A DNA stretch of 64,000 nucleotides. Source: Posidonia oceanica (taxonomy: Eukaryota > Streptophyta > Magnoliopsida > Alismatales > Posidoniaceae). The notes below the pieces were generated by a model. That model had not been told where the DNA came from. It saw only the letters and a list, made by a program, of their open reading frames with translations, and did no database searches. Made by a program: the position numbers and the translations under genes. This document shows, one piece after another, positions 44,401 to 57,600 of the stretch. How positions within the stretch are numbered: position 1 is the stretch's first letter; every line of letters starts with the position of its first letter. The stretch spans positions 124,329,001 through 124,393,000 of the forward strand of contig JAZBRS010000076.1 of NCBI GenBank assembly GCA_037176725.1. Reading direction: 5' to 3'.

Positions 44401-47400
44401 CCTATTATTCCTGGCAGTCCGGTATTGATTCTGCTTGCACTTAACATTCCTGACCTCTTCCGGGTCTTGATTGGGCTTGCATCTATCAATCCTGGCGGTC
44501 CGGTCATGATAAGGCTTGCACTAATCATTCCTGACCTCTTCCGGGTCGTGATAGGCCTCGTACCATTCATTACTGGCAGTCCGGTCATGATAAGGCTTGC
44601 ACTTATCATTCCTGACCTCTTCCGTGTCTTGATTGGGTTGCACCTATCAGTCCTTGCGGCCCAGTCTTGATAAGGCTTGCACTTATCAGTCGTGACCTCT
44701 TCCGGGGTATGATAGTTATTGCGCCTATCATTACTGGCTATCCTGTCTTGTTAAGGCTTGCTCCTATCACTCCTGACCTCTTCGGGTCCTGATAGGGCAT
44801 GCAGCTATCATGCCAGTCAGTCCTGTCATGATAAGGCTTGCACGTATCATTCCTGACCTCTTCTGGGTCTGGATTGGGCTTGCACCTACCATTCCTGGCG
44901 GTCCAGTCTTGATAAGGCTTGCGGTTTTCATTCCTGACAACTTCTGGGTCTTGATAGGGCTTGCACCTATCATTCCTGGCGGTCTGGTCTTCATAAGGCC
45001 TGCACATATCATTCCTGACCACTCCTTGGTTCTTGATAGGGCTTGCACCGATCATTCTTGGCGGTCTGGTCATGACAAGGCTTGCTCTAAGTAATCTAGA
45101 CCTCTTCCGGGTCATGATTGGGCTTGCACCAATCATTCCTGGCGGGTCGGTCTTGATAAGGCTTGCACTTATCATTCCTGACCTCTTCCTGGTCTTGATA
45201 GGGCTTCCAGCTATCTTTCCTGGCGGTCCGGTCTTGGTAAGGTTTGCACTATTCATTCTTGACCTCTTCCGCGTCTTGATAAGGCTTGCTCCTATCAATC
45301 CTGGCGGTCCTGTCTTGTTAAGCCTTGCACTTATCTTTCCTGACCTCTCCCTGGGTCTCGATAGGGCTTGCACCTATCATTCCTAGCGGTCCGGTCTTCA
45401 TAAGGCTTGCACTTATCATTCCTGACCTCTTCCTGGTCTTGATAGGGCTTGCACCTATCATTCCTGGCGGTCCGCTCTTCATAAGGCTTGCACTTATCAT
45501 TCCTGACCTCTTCCGGGTCTTGATAGGGCTTGCTCCTATCATTCCTGGCGGTGCGGTCTTGATAAGGCTTGCACTTATCATTCCAGACCTCTTCCGTGTC
45601 ATGATAGGGTTGCACCTACCCACCCTTGCATTCAAGTCTTGATAAGGCTTGCACTTTTCATTCCTGACCTCTTCTGGGTCTTGATAGGGCGTGCACCTAT
45701 GATTCCTTGCGGTCCAGTCTTGATATGGCTTGCACTTATCATTCCTGACCTCTTCCTGGTCTTGATAGGGCTTGCACCTGTCATTCATGGCTTTTCGATC
45801 TTGATAAGGCTTGCACTTATCATTCCTGACCTCTTCCAGATCATGATAGGGCTTGCACCAATCATTCCTAGTGGTACGTTCTTGATAAGGCTTGCACTTA
45901 TCAATCCTGAACTCTTCTGTGTCTTGATAAGGATTGCACCTATCATTCTTGGCGGTCCGGTCTTGATAAGGCCTGCACTTAACATTCCTAACCTCTTCCG
46001 GATATTGATAGGGCTTGCACCTATCATTCCTAGCGGTTCTGTCATGATAAGGCCTGCACTTATCTATCCTGACCTCTCCCTGGGTCTTGATAGGGCTTGC
46101 ACCTCTCGTTCCTAGCGGTCCGGTCATGATAAGGCTTGCACTTATCATTCCTGAACTCCTCCGGGTCTCATTAGGGGTTGCACCTATCTTTCCTCGCGGT
46201 CCGGTCTTGTTAAGGCTTGCACCTATCATTCCAGGTGGTCCGGTCGTGATTAGGCTTGCACTTATCGTTCCTGACGTCTTTCGGGTCTTGATAGGGCTTG
46301 CACCTATCTTTCCTGGTGGTCCGGTCATGATATGGCCTGCACTAATCATTCCTGACCTCCTTCGGGTCATGATAGGACTTGCACCAATCATTCCAGGCGG
46401 TTCTGTCTTGATAAGGCTTGCGCTTATCATTCCTGACGTCTCCCTGGGTCTTGATAGGGCATGCACCTCTCGTTCCAAGCGGTCCGGTTTTGATAAGGCT
46501 TGCACCTACTGTTCCAGAACTCTTCCGGGTCTCGTTAGGGTTTGCACCTATCTTTCCTCGCGGTCCGGTCTTGATAAGGCTTGCACTTATCAATCTTGAC
46601 CTCTTCCTGGTCTTGAGCGGGCTCGCACCTATCATTCCTGGTGGTCCGGTCTAGATAAGGCTTGCACTTATCATTCCTAGCCTATTCCGAGAATTAAATG
46701 GGCTTGCACCTATCATTCCTGGGGGTCTGGTCTAGATAAGGTTTGCATTTATCATTCCTGACCTCTTCGGGTCTTGATAGGGCTTGCACCTATCATTCCT
46801 GGCGGTCCAGTCAGGATAAGGCTTGCACTTATCGTTCCTGACCTCTTCCAGGTCATGATAGGGCTTGCACCTATCATTCCTGGCGGTCCAGTGTTGATTA
46901 GGCTTGCACTTATCATTCCTGACCTCATCTGGGTCTTCATTGGGCTTGCACCTATCATTCGTGGCAGTCCGGTCTTGATGAGGCTTGCTCTTATCATTCC
47001 TGACTTCTTTCGGGTCTTGATAGGGCTTCCAGCTATCTTCCCTGGCGGTTCGGTCGTGGTAAGGCTTGCACTTATCATTCCCGACCTCTTCCGGGTCTTG
47101 ATAAGGCTTGCTCCTATCAATCCTGGCGGTCCTGTCTTGATAAGCTATGCACTTTTCATTCCTGACCTCTCCCTAGGTCTCGATAGGGCTTGCCCCTATC
47201 ATTCCTAGCGGTCCGTTCTTGATAGGGCTTGCACTTGTCATTCCTGACCTCTTCCTGGTCCTGATGGGGCATGCACCAATCATTCCCCGTGGTCCGGTCA
47301 TGATAAGGCTTGCACTTAACATTCCTGACCTCTTCCTGGTCTTGATAGGGCTTGCACCTATCATTCCTGGCGGTGCGGTCTTGAAAAGGCTTGCACTAAT

Positions 47401-49544
47401 CATTCCTGACCTCATCCAAGTCTTGATATGGGTTGCGCCTATCATACTTGGCGGTCCAGTCTTGATAAGGCTTGCAATTTCCATTCCTGACCTCTTCTGG
47501 GTCTTCATAGGGCTTGCACCTATCATTCTTGGTAGTCCGGTCTTGATAAGGCATGCACTCATCAATCCTGTCCTCTCCCTTGTTCTTGATAGGGCTTGCA
47601 CCTATCATTCCTGGTGGTCCAGTCTTGATAAGGCTTGCACTTATCATTCCTGACCTGATCCGGGTCTTGATATGGGTTGCGCCTATCATTCTTGGCAGTC
47701 AGATCTTGATAGGGCTTGCACTATCCTTTCCTGACCTCTTCCCGGTCTTCATAGGGCTTGCACCTATCATTCCTACCGGTCTGGTCTTGATAAGGCTTGC
47801 ACTTATCAATCCCGACCTCTCTGTTGTTCCTGATAGGGCTTGCACCTATCATTATTGGCGTTCCGGTCATGATAAGGCTTACACTTTTCAATCCTGTCCT
47901 CTTTCAGGTCCTGATAGGGCTTGCGCCTATCTTTCCTGGCGGTCTGGTCATGATAAGGCTTGCACATATCATTTCTGACCTCCTCCGGCTCTTGTTTGGG
48001 CTTGCACTACCATTCCTAGCGGTCTGGTCTTGATAAGGCTTGCACTTATCATCCCTAACCTCTTCCTGGTCTTGATAGGGCTTGCACTTATGATTCCTGG
48101 TGGTCCGATCATGATAAGTCTTACAGTTATCATTCCTGACCTCTTCCGGGTCTAGATAGGGCATGCACCTATTATTCCTGGCAGTCCGGTATTGATTCAG
48201 CTTGCACTTAACATTCCTGACCTCTTCCGGGTCTTGATTGGGCTTGCATCTTTCATTCCTGGTGGTCTGGTCTTGATAAGGCTTGCACAATTCATTCCTG
48301 ACCTCTTCCGGATCTTGATAGGCCTCGTACCTATCATTACTGGCGGTCCGGTCATGATAAGGCCCGCACTTATCATTCCTGACCTCTTCCGTGTCTTGAT
48401 AGGGTTGCACCTATCAGTACTTGCGGTCCAGTCTTGATAAGGCTTGTACTTATCATTCGTGACCTCTTCCGGGATATGGTTGGGCATATGCCTATCATCA
48501 CTGGCAGTCCAGTCTTGTTAAGGCTTGCTCTTATCAATCCTGACATCTTCGGGTCCTGATAAGGCTTGCAGCTATCATGCCAGTCGGTCCTATCATGATA
48601 AGGCTTGCACGTATCATTCCTGACCTCTTCTCGGTCTGGATTGGGCTTGCACCTACCATTCCTGGCGGTCCAGTCTTGATAAGGCTTGCGGTTTTCATTC
48701 CTGATAACTTCTGGGTCTTGATAGGGCTTGCACCTATCATTCCTGGCCGTCCGGTCTTGATAAGGCCTGCACATATCATTCCTGACCACTCCTTTGTTCT
48801 AGATAGGGCTTGCACCGATCATTCTTGGCGGTCTGGTCATGATAAGGCTTGCTCTAAGTAATCCAGACCTCTTCCGGGTCACGATTGGGCTTGCACCAAT
48901 CATTCCTGGCGGTTCGGTCTTTATAAGGCTTGCACTTATCATTCCTGACCTCTTCCTAGTCTTGATAGGGCTTCCAGCTATCTTTCCTAGCGGTCCGGTC
49001 ATGGTTAGGCTTGCACAATTCATTCCAGACCTCTTCCGGGTCTTGATAAGGCTTGCTCCTATCAATCCTAGCGGTCCTGTCTTGATAAGCCTTGCACTTA
49101 TCTTTCCTGACCTCTCCCTGGGTCTCGATAGGGCTTGCATCTATCATTCCAAGCGGTTCCGTCTTGATAAGGCTTGCACTTATCAATCTCGACCTCTCCG
49201 TTGTTCTTGATAGGGCTTGCACCTATCATTCTTGGCGGTCCGGTCATGATAAGGCTTACACTTATCAATCCTGTCCTCTTTCGGGTCCCGACAGGGCATG
49301 CGCCTATCATTCCTGGCGGTCCGGTCATGATAAGGCTTGCACATATCATTTCTGACCTCTTCTAGCTCTCATTAGGGCTAGCACTACCATTCCTAGCGGT
49401 CTGGTCTTGATAAGGCTTGCACTTATCATCCCTAACCTCTTCCTGGTCTTGATAGGGCTTGCACCTATGATTCCTGGTGGTCCGGTCTTGATAAGTCATG
49501 CACTTATCATTCCTGACCTCTTCCGGGTCTAGATAGGGCATGCA
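44401..49544. repeat. 5,144-bp higher-order unit, copy 1
   Basis: Every variant marker in this stretch recurs 5144 bp further right with no net insertion or deletion. The unit equals 127 half-monomers, 63 dimers plus one extra B half (46206-46244). The left breakpoint is between about 44350 and 44401. Confidence 0.9.
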
Positions 49545-52500
49545 CCTATTATTCCTGGCAGTCCGGTATTGATTCTGCTTGCACTTAACATTCCTGTCCT
49601 CTTCCGGGTCTTGATTGGGCTTGCATCTATCAATCCTGGCGGTCCGGTCATGATAAGGCTTGCACTAATCATTCCTGACCTCTTCCGGGTCGTGATAGGC
49701 CTCGTACCAATCATTACTGGCAGTCCGGACATGATAAGGCTTGCACTTATCATTCCTGACCTCTTCCGTGTCTTGATTGGGTTGCACCTATCAGTTCTTG
49801 CGGCCCAGTCTTGATAAGGCTTGCACTTATCAGTCGTGACCTCTTCCGGGGTATGATAGTTATTGCGCCTATCATTACTGGCTGTCCTGTCTTGTTAAGG
49901 CTTGCTCCTATCACTCCTGACCTCTTCGGGTCCTGATAGGGCATGCAGCTATCATGCCAGTCAGTCCTGTCATGATAAGGCTTGCACGTATCATTCCTGA
50001 CCTCTTCTGGGTCTGGATTGGGCTTGCACCTACCATTCCTGGCGGTCCAGTCTTGATAAGGCTTGCGGTTTTCATTCCTGACAACTTCTGGGTCTTGATA
50101 GGGCTTGCACCTATCATTCCTGGCGGTCTGGTCTTCATAAGGCCTGCACATATCATTCCTGACCACTCCTTGGTTCTTGATAGGGCTTGCACCGATCATT
50201 CTTGGCGGTCTGGTCATGACAAGGCTTGCTCTAAGTAATCTAGACCTCTTCCGGGTCATGATTGGGCTTGCACCAATCATTCCTGGCGGGTCGGTCTTGA
50301 TAAGGCTTGCACTTATCATTCCTGACCTCTTCCTGGTCTTGATAGGGCTTCCAGCTATCTTTCCTGGCGGTCCGGTCTTGGTAAGGTTTGCACTATTCAT
50401 TCTTGACCTCTTCCGCGTCTTGATAAGGCTTGCTCCTATCAATCCTGGCGGTCCTGTCTTGTTAAGCCTTGCACTTATCTTTCCTGACCTCTCCCTGGGT
50501 CTCGATAGGGCTTGCACCTATCATTCCTAGCGGTCCGGTCTTCATAAGGCTTGCACTTATCATTCCTGACCTCTTCCTGGTCTTGATAGGGCTTGCACCT
50601 ATCATTCCTGGCGGTCCGCTCTTCATAAGGCTTGCACTTATCATTCCTGACCTCTTCCGGGTCTTGATAGGGCTTGCTCCTATCATTCCTGGCGGTGCGG
50701 TCTTGATAAGGCTTGCACTTATCATTCCAGACCTCTTCCGTGTCATGATAGGGTTGCACCTACCCACCCTTGCATTCAAGTCTTGATAAGGCTTGCACTT
50801 TTCATTCCTGACCTCTTCTGGGTCTTGATAGGGCGTGCACCTATGATTCCTTGCGGTCCAGTCTTGATATGGCTTGCACTTATCATTCCTGACCTCTTCC
50901 TGGTCTTGATAGGGCTTGCACCTATCATTCATGGCTTTTCGATCTTGATAAGGCTTGCACTTATCATTCCTGACCTCTTCCAGATCATGATAGGGCTTGC
51001 ACCAATCATTCCTAGTGGTACGTTCTTGATAAGGCTTGCACTTATCAATCCTGAACTCTTCTGTGTCTTGATAAGGATTGCACCTATCATTCTTGGCGGT
51101 CCGGTCTTGATAAGGCCTGCACTTAACATTCCTAACCTCTTCCGGATATTGATAGGGCTTGCACCTATCATTCCTAGCGGTTCTGTCATGATAAGGCCTG
51201 CACTTATCTATCCTGACCTCTCCCTGGGTCTTGATAGGGCTTGCACCTCTCGTTCCTAGCGGTCCGGTCATGATAAGGCTTGCACTTATCATTCCTGAAC
51301 TCCTCCGGGTCTCATTAGGGGTTGCACCTATCTTTCCTCGCGGTCCGGTCTTGTTAAGGCTTGCACCTATCATTCCAGGTGGTCCGGTCGTGATTAGGCT
51401 TGCACTTATCGTTCCTGACGTCTTTCGGGTCTTGATAGGGCTTGCACCTATCTTTCCTGGTGGTCCGGTCATGATATGGCCTGCACTAATCATTCCTGAC
51501 CTCCTTCGGGTCATGATAGGACTTGCACCAATCATTCCAGGCGGTTCTGTCTTGATAAGGCTTGCGCTTATCATTCCTGACGTCTCCCTGGGTCTTGATA
51601 GGGCATGCACCTCTCGTTCCAAGCGGTCCGGTTTTGATAAGGCTTGCACCTACTGTTCCAGAACTCTTCCGGGTCTCGTTAGGGTTTGCACCTATCTTTC
51701 CTCGCGGTCCGGTCTTGATAAGGCTTGCACTTATCAATCTTGACCTCTTCCTGGTCTTGAGCGGGCTCGCACCTATCATTCCTGGTGGTCCGGTCTAGAT
51801 AAGGCTTGCACTTATCATTCCTAGCCTATTCCGAGAATTAAATGGGCTTGCACCTATCATTCCTGGGGGTCTGGTCTAGATAAGGTTTGCATTTATCATT
51901 CCTGACCTCTTCGGGTCTTGATAGGGCTTGCACCTATCATTCCTGGCGGTCCAGTCAGGATAAGGCTTGCACTTATCGTTCCTGACCTCTTCCAGGTCAT
52001 GATAGGGCTTGCACCTATCATTCCTGGCGGTCCGGTGTTGATTAGGCTTGCACTTATCATTCCTGACCTCATCTGGGTCTTCATTGGGCTTGCACCTATC
52101 ATTCGTGGCAGTCCGGTCTTGATGAGGCTTGCTCTTATCATTCCTGACTTCTTTCGGGTCTTGATAGGGCTTCCAGCTATCTTCCCTGGCGGTTCGGTCG
52201 TGGTAAGGCTTGCACTTATCATTCCCGACCTCTTCCGGGTCTTGATAAGGCTTGCTCCTATCAATCCTGGCGGTCCTGTCTTGATAAGCCATGCACTTTT
52301 CATTCCTGACCTCTCCCTAGGTCTCGATAGGGCTTGCCCCTATCATTCCTAGCGGTCCGTTCTTGATAGGGCTTGCACTTGTCATTCCTGACCTCTTCCT
52401 GGTCCTGATGGGGCATGCACCAATCATTCCCCGTGGTCCGGTCATGATAAGGCTTGCACTTAACATTCCTGACCTCTTCCTGGTCTTGATAGGGCTTGCA

Positions 52501-54688
52501 CCTATCATTCCTGGCGGTGCGGTCTTGAAAAGGCTTGCACTAATCATTCCTGACCTCATCCAAGTCTTGATATGGGTTGCGCCTATCATACTTGGCGGTC
52601 CAGTCTTGATAAGGCTTGCAATTTCCATTCCTGACCTCTTCTGGGTCTTCATAGGGCTTGCACCTATCATTCTTGGTAGTCCGGTCTTGATAAGGCATGC
52701 ACTCATCAATCCTGTCCTCTCCCTTGTTCTTGATAGGGCTTGCACCTATCATTCCTGGTGGTCCAGTCTTGATAAGGCTTGCACTTATCATTCCTGACCT
52801 GATCCGGGTCTTGATATGGGTTGCGCCTATCATTCTTGGCAGTCAGATCTTGATAGGGCTTGCACTATCCTTTCCTGACCTCTTCCCGGTCTTCATAGGG
52901 CTTGCACCTATCATTCCTACCGGTCTGGTCTTGATAAGGCTTGCACTTATCAATCCCGACCTCTCTGTTGTTCCTGATAGGGCTTGCACCTATCATTATT
53001 GGCGTTCCGGTCATGATAAGGCTTACACTTTTCAATCCTGTCCTCTTTCAGGTCCTGATAGGGCTTGCGCCTATCTTTCCTGGCGGTCTGGTCATGATAA
53101 GGCTTGCACATATCATTTCTGACCTCCTCCGGCTCTTGTTTGGGCTTGCACTACCATTCCTAGCGGTCTGGTCTTGATAAGGCTTGCACTTATCATCCCT
53201 AACCTCTTCCTGGTCTTGATAGGGCTTGCACTTATGATTCCTGGTGGTCCGATCATGATAAGTCTTACAGTTATCATTCCTGACCTCTTCCGGGTCTAGA
53301 TAGGGCATGCACCTATTATTCCTGGCAGTCCGGTATTGATTCAGCTTGCACTTAACATTCCTGACCTCTTCCGGGTCTTGATTGGGCTTGCATCTTTCAT
53401 TCCTGGTGGTCTGGTCTTGATAAGGCTTGCACAATTCATTCCTGATCTCTTCCGGATCTTGATAGGCCTCGTACCTATCATTACTGGCGGTCCGGTCATG
53501 ATAAGGCCCGCACTTATCATTCCTGACCTCTTCCGTGTCTTGATAGGGTTGCACCTATCAGTACTTGCGGTCCAGTCTTGATAAGGCTTGTACTTATCAT
53601 TCGTGACCTCTTCCGGGATATGGTTGGGCATATGCCTATCATCACTGGCAGTCCAGTCTTGTTAAGGCTTGCTCTTATCAATCCTGACATCTTCGGGTCC
53701 TGATAAGGCTTGCAGCTATCATGCCAGTCGGTCCTATCATGATAAGGCTTCCACGTATCATTCCTGACCTCTTCTCGGTCTGGATTGGGCTTGCACCTAC
53801 CATTCCTGGCGGTCCAGTCTTGATAAGGCTTGCGGTTTTCATTCCTGATAACTTCTGGGTCTTGATAGGGCTTGCACCTATCATTCCTGGCCGTCCGGTC
53901 TTGATAAGGCCTGCACATATCATTCCTGACCACTCCTTTGTTCTAGATAGGGCTTGCACCGATCATTCTTGGCGGTCTGGTCATGATAAGGCTTGCTCTA
54001 AGTAATCCAGACCTCTTCCGGGTCACGATTGGGCTTGCACCAATCATTCCTGGCGGTTCGGTCTTTATAAGGCTTGCACTTATCATTCCTGACCTCTTCC
54101 TAGTCTTGATAGGGCTTCCAGCTATCTTTCCTAGCGGTCCGGTCATGGTTAGGCTTGCACAATTCATTCCAGACCTCTTCCGGGTCTTGATAAGGCTTGC
54201 TCCTATCAATCCTAGCGGTCCTGTCTTGATAAGCCTTGCACTTATCTTTCCTGACCTCTCCCTGGGTCTCGATAGGGCTTGCATCTATCATTCCAAGCGG
54301 TTCCGTCTTGATAAGGCTTGCACTTATCAATCTCGACCTCTCCGTTGTTCTTGATAGGGCTTGCACCTATCATTCTTGGCGGTCCGGTCATGATAAGGCT
54401 TACACTTATCAATCCTGTCCTCTTTCGGGTCCCGACAGGGCATGCGCCTATCATTCCTGGCGGTCCGGTCATGATAAGGCTTGCACATATCATTTCTGAC
54501 CTCTTCTAGCTCTCATTAGGGCTAGCACTACCATTCCTAGCGGTCTGGTCTTGATAAGGCTTGCACTTATCATCCCTAACCTCTTCCTGGTCTTGATAGG
54601 GCTTGCACCTATGATTCCTGGTGGTCCGGTCTTGATAAGTCATGCACTTATCATTCCTGACCTCTTCCGGGTCTAGATAGGGCATGCA
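49545..54688. repeat. 5,144-bp higher-order unit, copy 2
   Basis: Tandem copy of 44401-49544. I noticed about ten single-base differences (for example near 44571/49715, 45779/50923, 47147/52291, 48297/53441, 48608/53752), so identity is about 99.8%. Matching sequence runs on about 80 bases past 54688 and then diverges near 54770. More distant relatives of the unit occur at about 39-44 kb and 54.7-62.7 kb. Confidence 0.9.
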
Positions 54689-57600
54689 CCTATTATTCCT
54701 GGCAGTCCGGTATTGATTCTGCTTGCACTTAACATTCCTGTCCTCTTCCGGGTCTTGATTGGGCGTGCATCTATCATTCCTGGTGGTCCAGTCTTGATAA
54801 GGCTTGCACTATTCATTCCTGACCTCTTCCGGGTCTTGATAGGCCTCGTACCTATCATTACTGGCGGTCCGGTCATGATAAGGCTTGCACTTATCATTCC
54901 TGACCTCTTTCGTGTCTTGATAGGGTTGCACCTATCAGTCCTTGCGGTCCAGTCTTGATAAGGCTTGCACTTATCATTCGTGACCTCTTCCAGGATATGA
55001 TAGGGCTTGCGCCTATCATTACTGGCGGTCCAGTCTTGTTAAGGCTTGCTCTTATCACTCCTGACATCTTCGGGTCCAGATAGGGCTTGCACCTATCTTG
55101 CCAGTCGGTCCTGTCATGATAAGGCTTGCACTTACCATTCCTGACCTCTTCTGGGTCTAGATTGGGCTTGCACCAATCATTCCTGGCGGTCCAGTCTTGA
55201 TAAGGCTTGCTGTTTTCATTCCTGACAACTTCTGCGTCTTGATAGGGCTTGCACCTGTCATTCCTGGCGGTCCGGTCATGATAAGGCCTACACATATCAA
55301 TCCTGACCAGTCCATGGGTCGTGATAGGGCTTACTCCGATCATTCTTGGCGGTCTGGTCATGAGAAGGCTTGCTCTAAGCAATCCAGACCTCTTTCGGGT
55401 CTTGATAGGGCTTGCACCAATCATTCCTAGCTGTCCGGTCTTGATAAGGCTTGCACTTATCATTCCTGACCTCTTCCTGGTCTTGATAGGGCTTCCAGCT
55501 ATCTTTCCTGGCGGTCCTGTCTTGGTTAGGCATGCACTATTCATTCCTAACCTCTTTTGGGTCTTGATAAGGCTTGCTCCTATCAATCCTGGCGGTCCTG
55601 TCTTGATAAGCCTTGCGCTTATCTTTCCTAACCTCTCCCTGGGTCTCGATAGGGCTTGCACTTATCATTCCTAGCGGTCTGGTCTTGATAAGGCTTGTAC
55701 TTATCATTCCTGACCGCATCTTGGTCTTGATTGGGCTTGCACCTATCATTCCTAGTGGTCAGGGCATGTTAACGCTTACACTTATCAATCCTGACCTCTC
55801 CTTTGTTCTTGATAGGGCTTGCACCTATCATTCTTGGCGGTCCGGTCTTGAAAAGGCTTGCACCTCTCGTTCTTGGCGTACGGTCCAGGTATGGCCTGCA
55901 CTTATCATTAATGACATCTTTTGGGTCATGATTGGGCTTGCACCAATCATTCCTGGCGGTTCTATCTTGATAAGGCTTGCACTTATCATTCCTGACCTCT
56001 CCCTAGGTCTTCATAGGGCTTGCACCTCTCATTCCTAGCTGTCCGGACAAGATAAGGCTTGCACTTATCATTCCTGAAATCTTCCGGGTCTTGATAGGGT
56101 TTGCACCAATCTTTCCTGGCGTTCCAGTCTTGATAAGGCTTGCACATATCTTTCCTAACATCTTCCGGGTCTTGAGCGGGCTCGCACCTATCATTCCTGG
56201 AGGTCCGGTCTTGGTAAGGTGTGCACTTATCATTCCAGACCTCTTCCGGGTATTAATAGGGCTTGCACCTATCATTCTTGGCGGTCCGGTCTTGATAAGG
56301 ATTGCATTTATCATTCCTGACCTCTTCCTGGTCTTGATAGGGCTTGCACCTATCATTCCTGGCGGTCCGGTCTTGATTAGGCTTGCACTTATCGTTCTTG
56401 ACCTCTTTCGGGTCTTGATAGGGCTTGCACCTATCTTTCCTGGCGGTCCGGTCTTGATATGGCCTGCACTAATCATTCTTGACCTCTTTCGGGTCATGAT
56501 AGGACTTGCACCTATCATTCCTGGTGGTTCTGTCATGATAAGGCTTGAACTTATCATTCCTGACCTCTCCCTGGGTCTTGATAGGGCATGCACCTCTCGA
56601 TCCTAGCGGTTCAGTCTTGATAAGGCTTGCACTTATCATTCTTGAACTCTTCCGGGTCTCGTTAGGGTTTGCACCTACCTTTCCTCACGGTTCGGTCTTG
56701 ATAAGGCTTGCACTTATCATTCCTGGCCTCCTCCGAGAATTGAAAGGGCATGCACCTATCATTCCTGGGGGTCTGATCAAGTTAAGGTTGGCATTTATCA
56801 TTCCTGACCACTTCGGGTCTTGATAGGGCTTGCACCTACCTTTCCTGGTGGTCTAGTCAGGATACGGCTTGCACTTTTCGTTCCTAACCTCTTCCAGGTC
56901 TTGATAGGGCTTGGACCTGTCATTCCTGGCGGTCCGGTCTTGATTAGGCTTGCACTTATCATTACTGACCTCATCTGGGTCTTCGTAGGGCTTGCATCTA
57001 TCATTCCTGGCAGTCTGGTCTTGATAAGGCTTGCACTTATCATTCCTGACCTCTTCCGGGTCTTGATAGGGCTTCCAGCTATCTTTCCTGGCGGTCCGGT
57101 CATGGTAAGGCCTGCACTTATCATTCCTGACCTCTTTGGGTCTTGATAAGGCTTGCTCCTATCAATCCTGGCGGTCCTGTCTTGATAAACCTTGAACTTA
57201 TCATTCCTGACCTCTCCCTGGGTCTCGATAGGGCTTGCCCCAATCATTCCTAGTGGTCCGTTCTTGATAAGGCTTGCACTTGTCATTCCTGACCTCTTCC
57301 TGGTCTTGATAGGGCATGCACCTATCATTCCTCATGGTCCGATCATGTTAAGGCTTGCTTGTAACATTCCTGACCTCTTCCAAGTCTTGATAGGGCTTGC
57401 ACCTGTCATTCTTGGCGGTGCGATCATGATAAGGCTTGCACTTATCATTCCTGACCTGATCCGGGTCTTGATATGGGTTGCGCCTATCATTCCTAGTGGT
57501 CCGGTCTTGATTAGCCTTGCATTTATCAATCCCGACCTCTCCATAGTTCTTGATAGGGCTTGGACCTATCATTCTTGGCGGTCCGGTCAGGATAAGGCTT

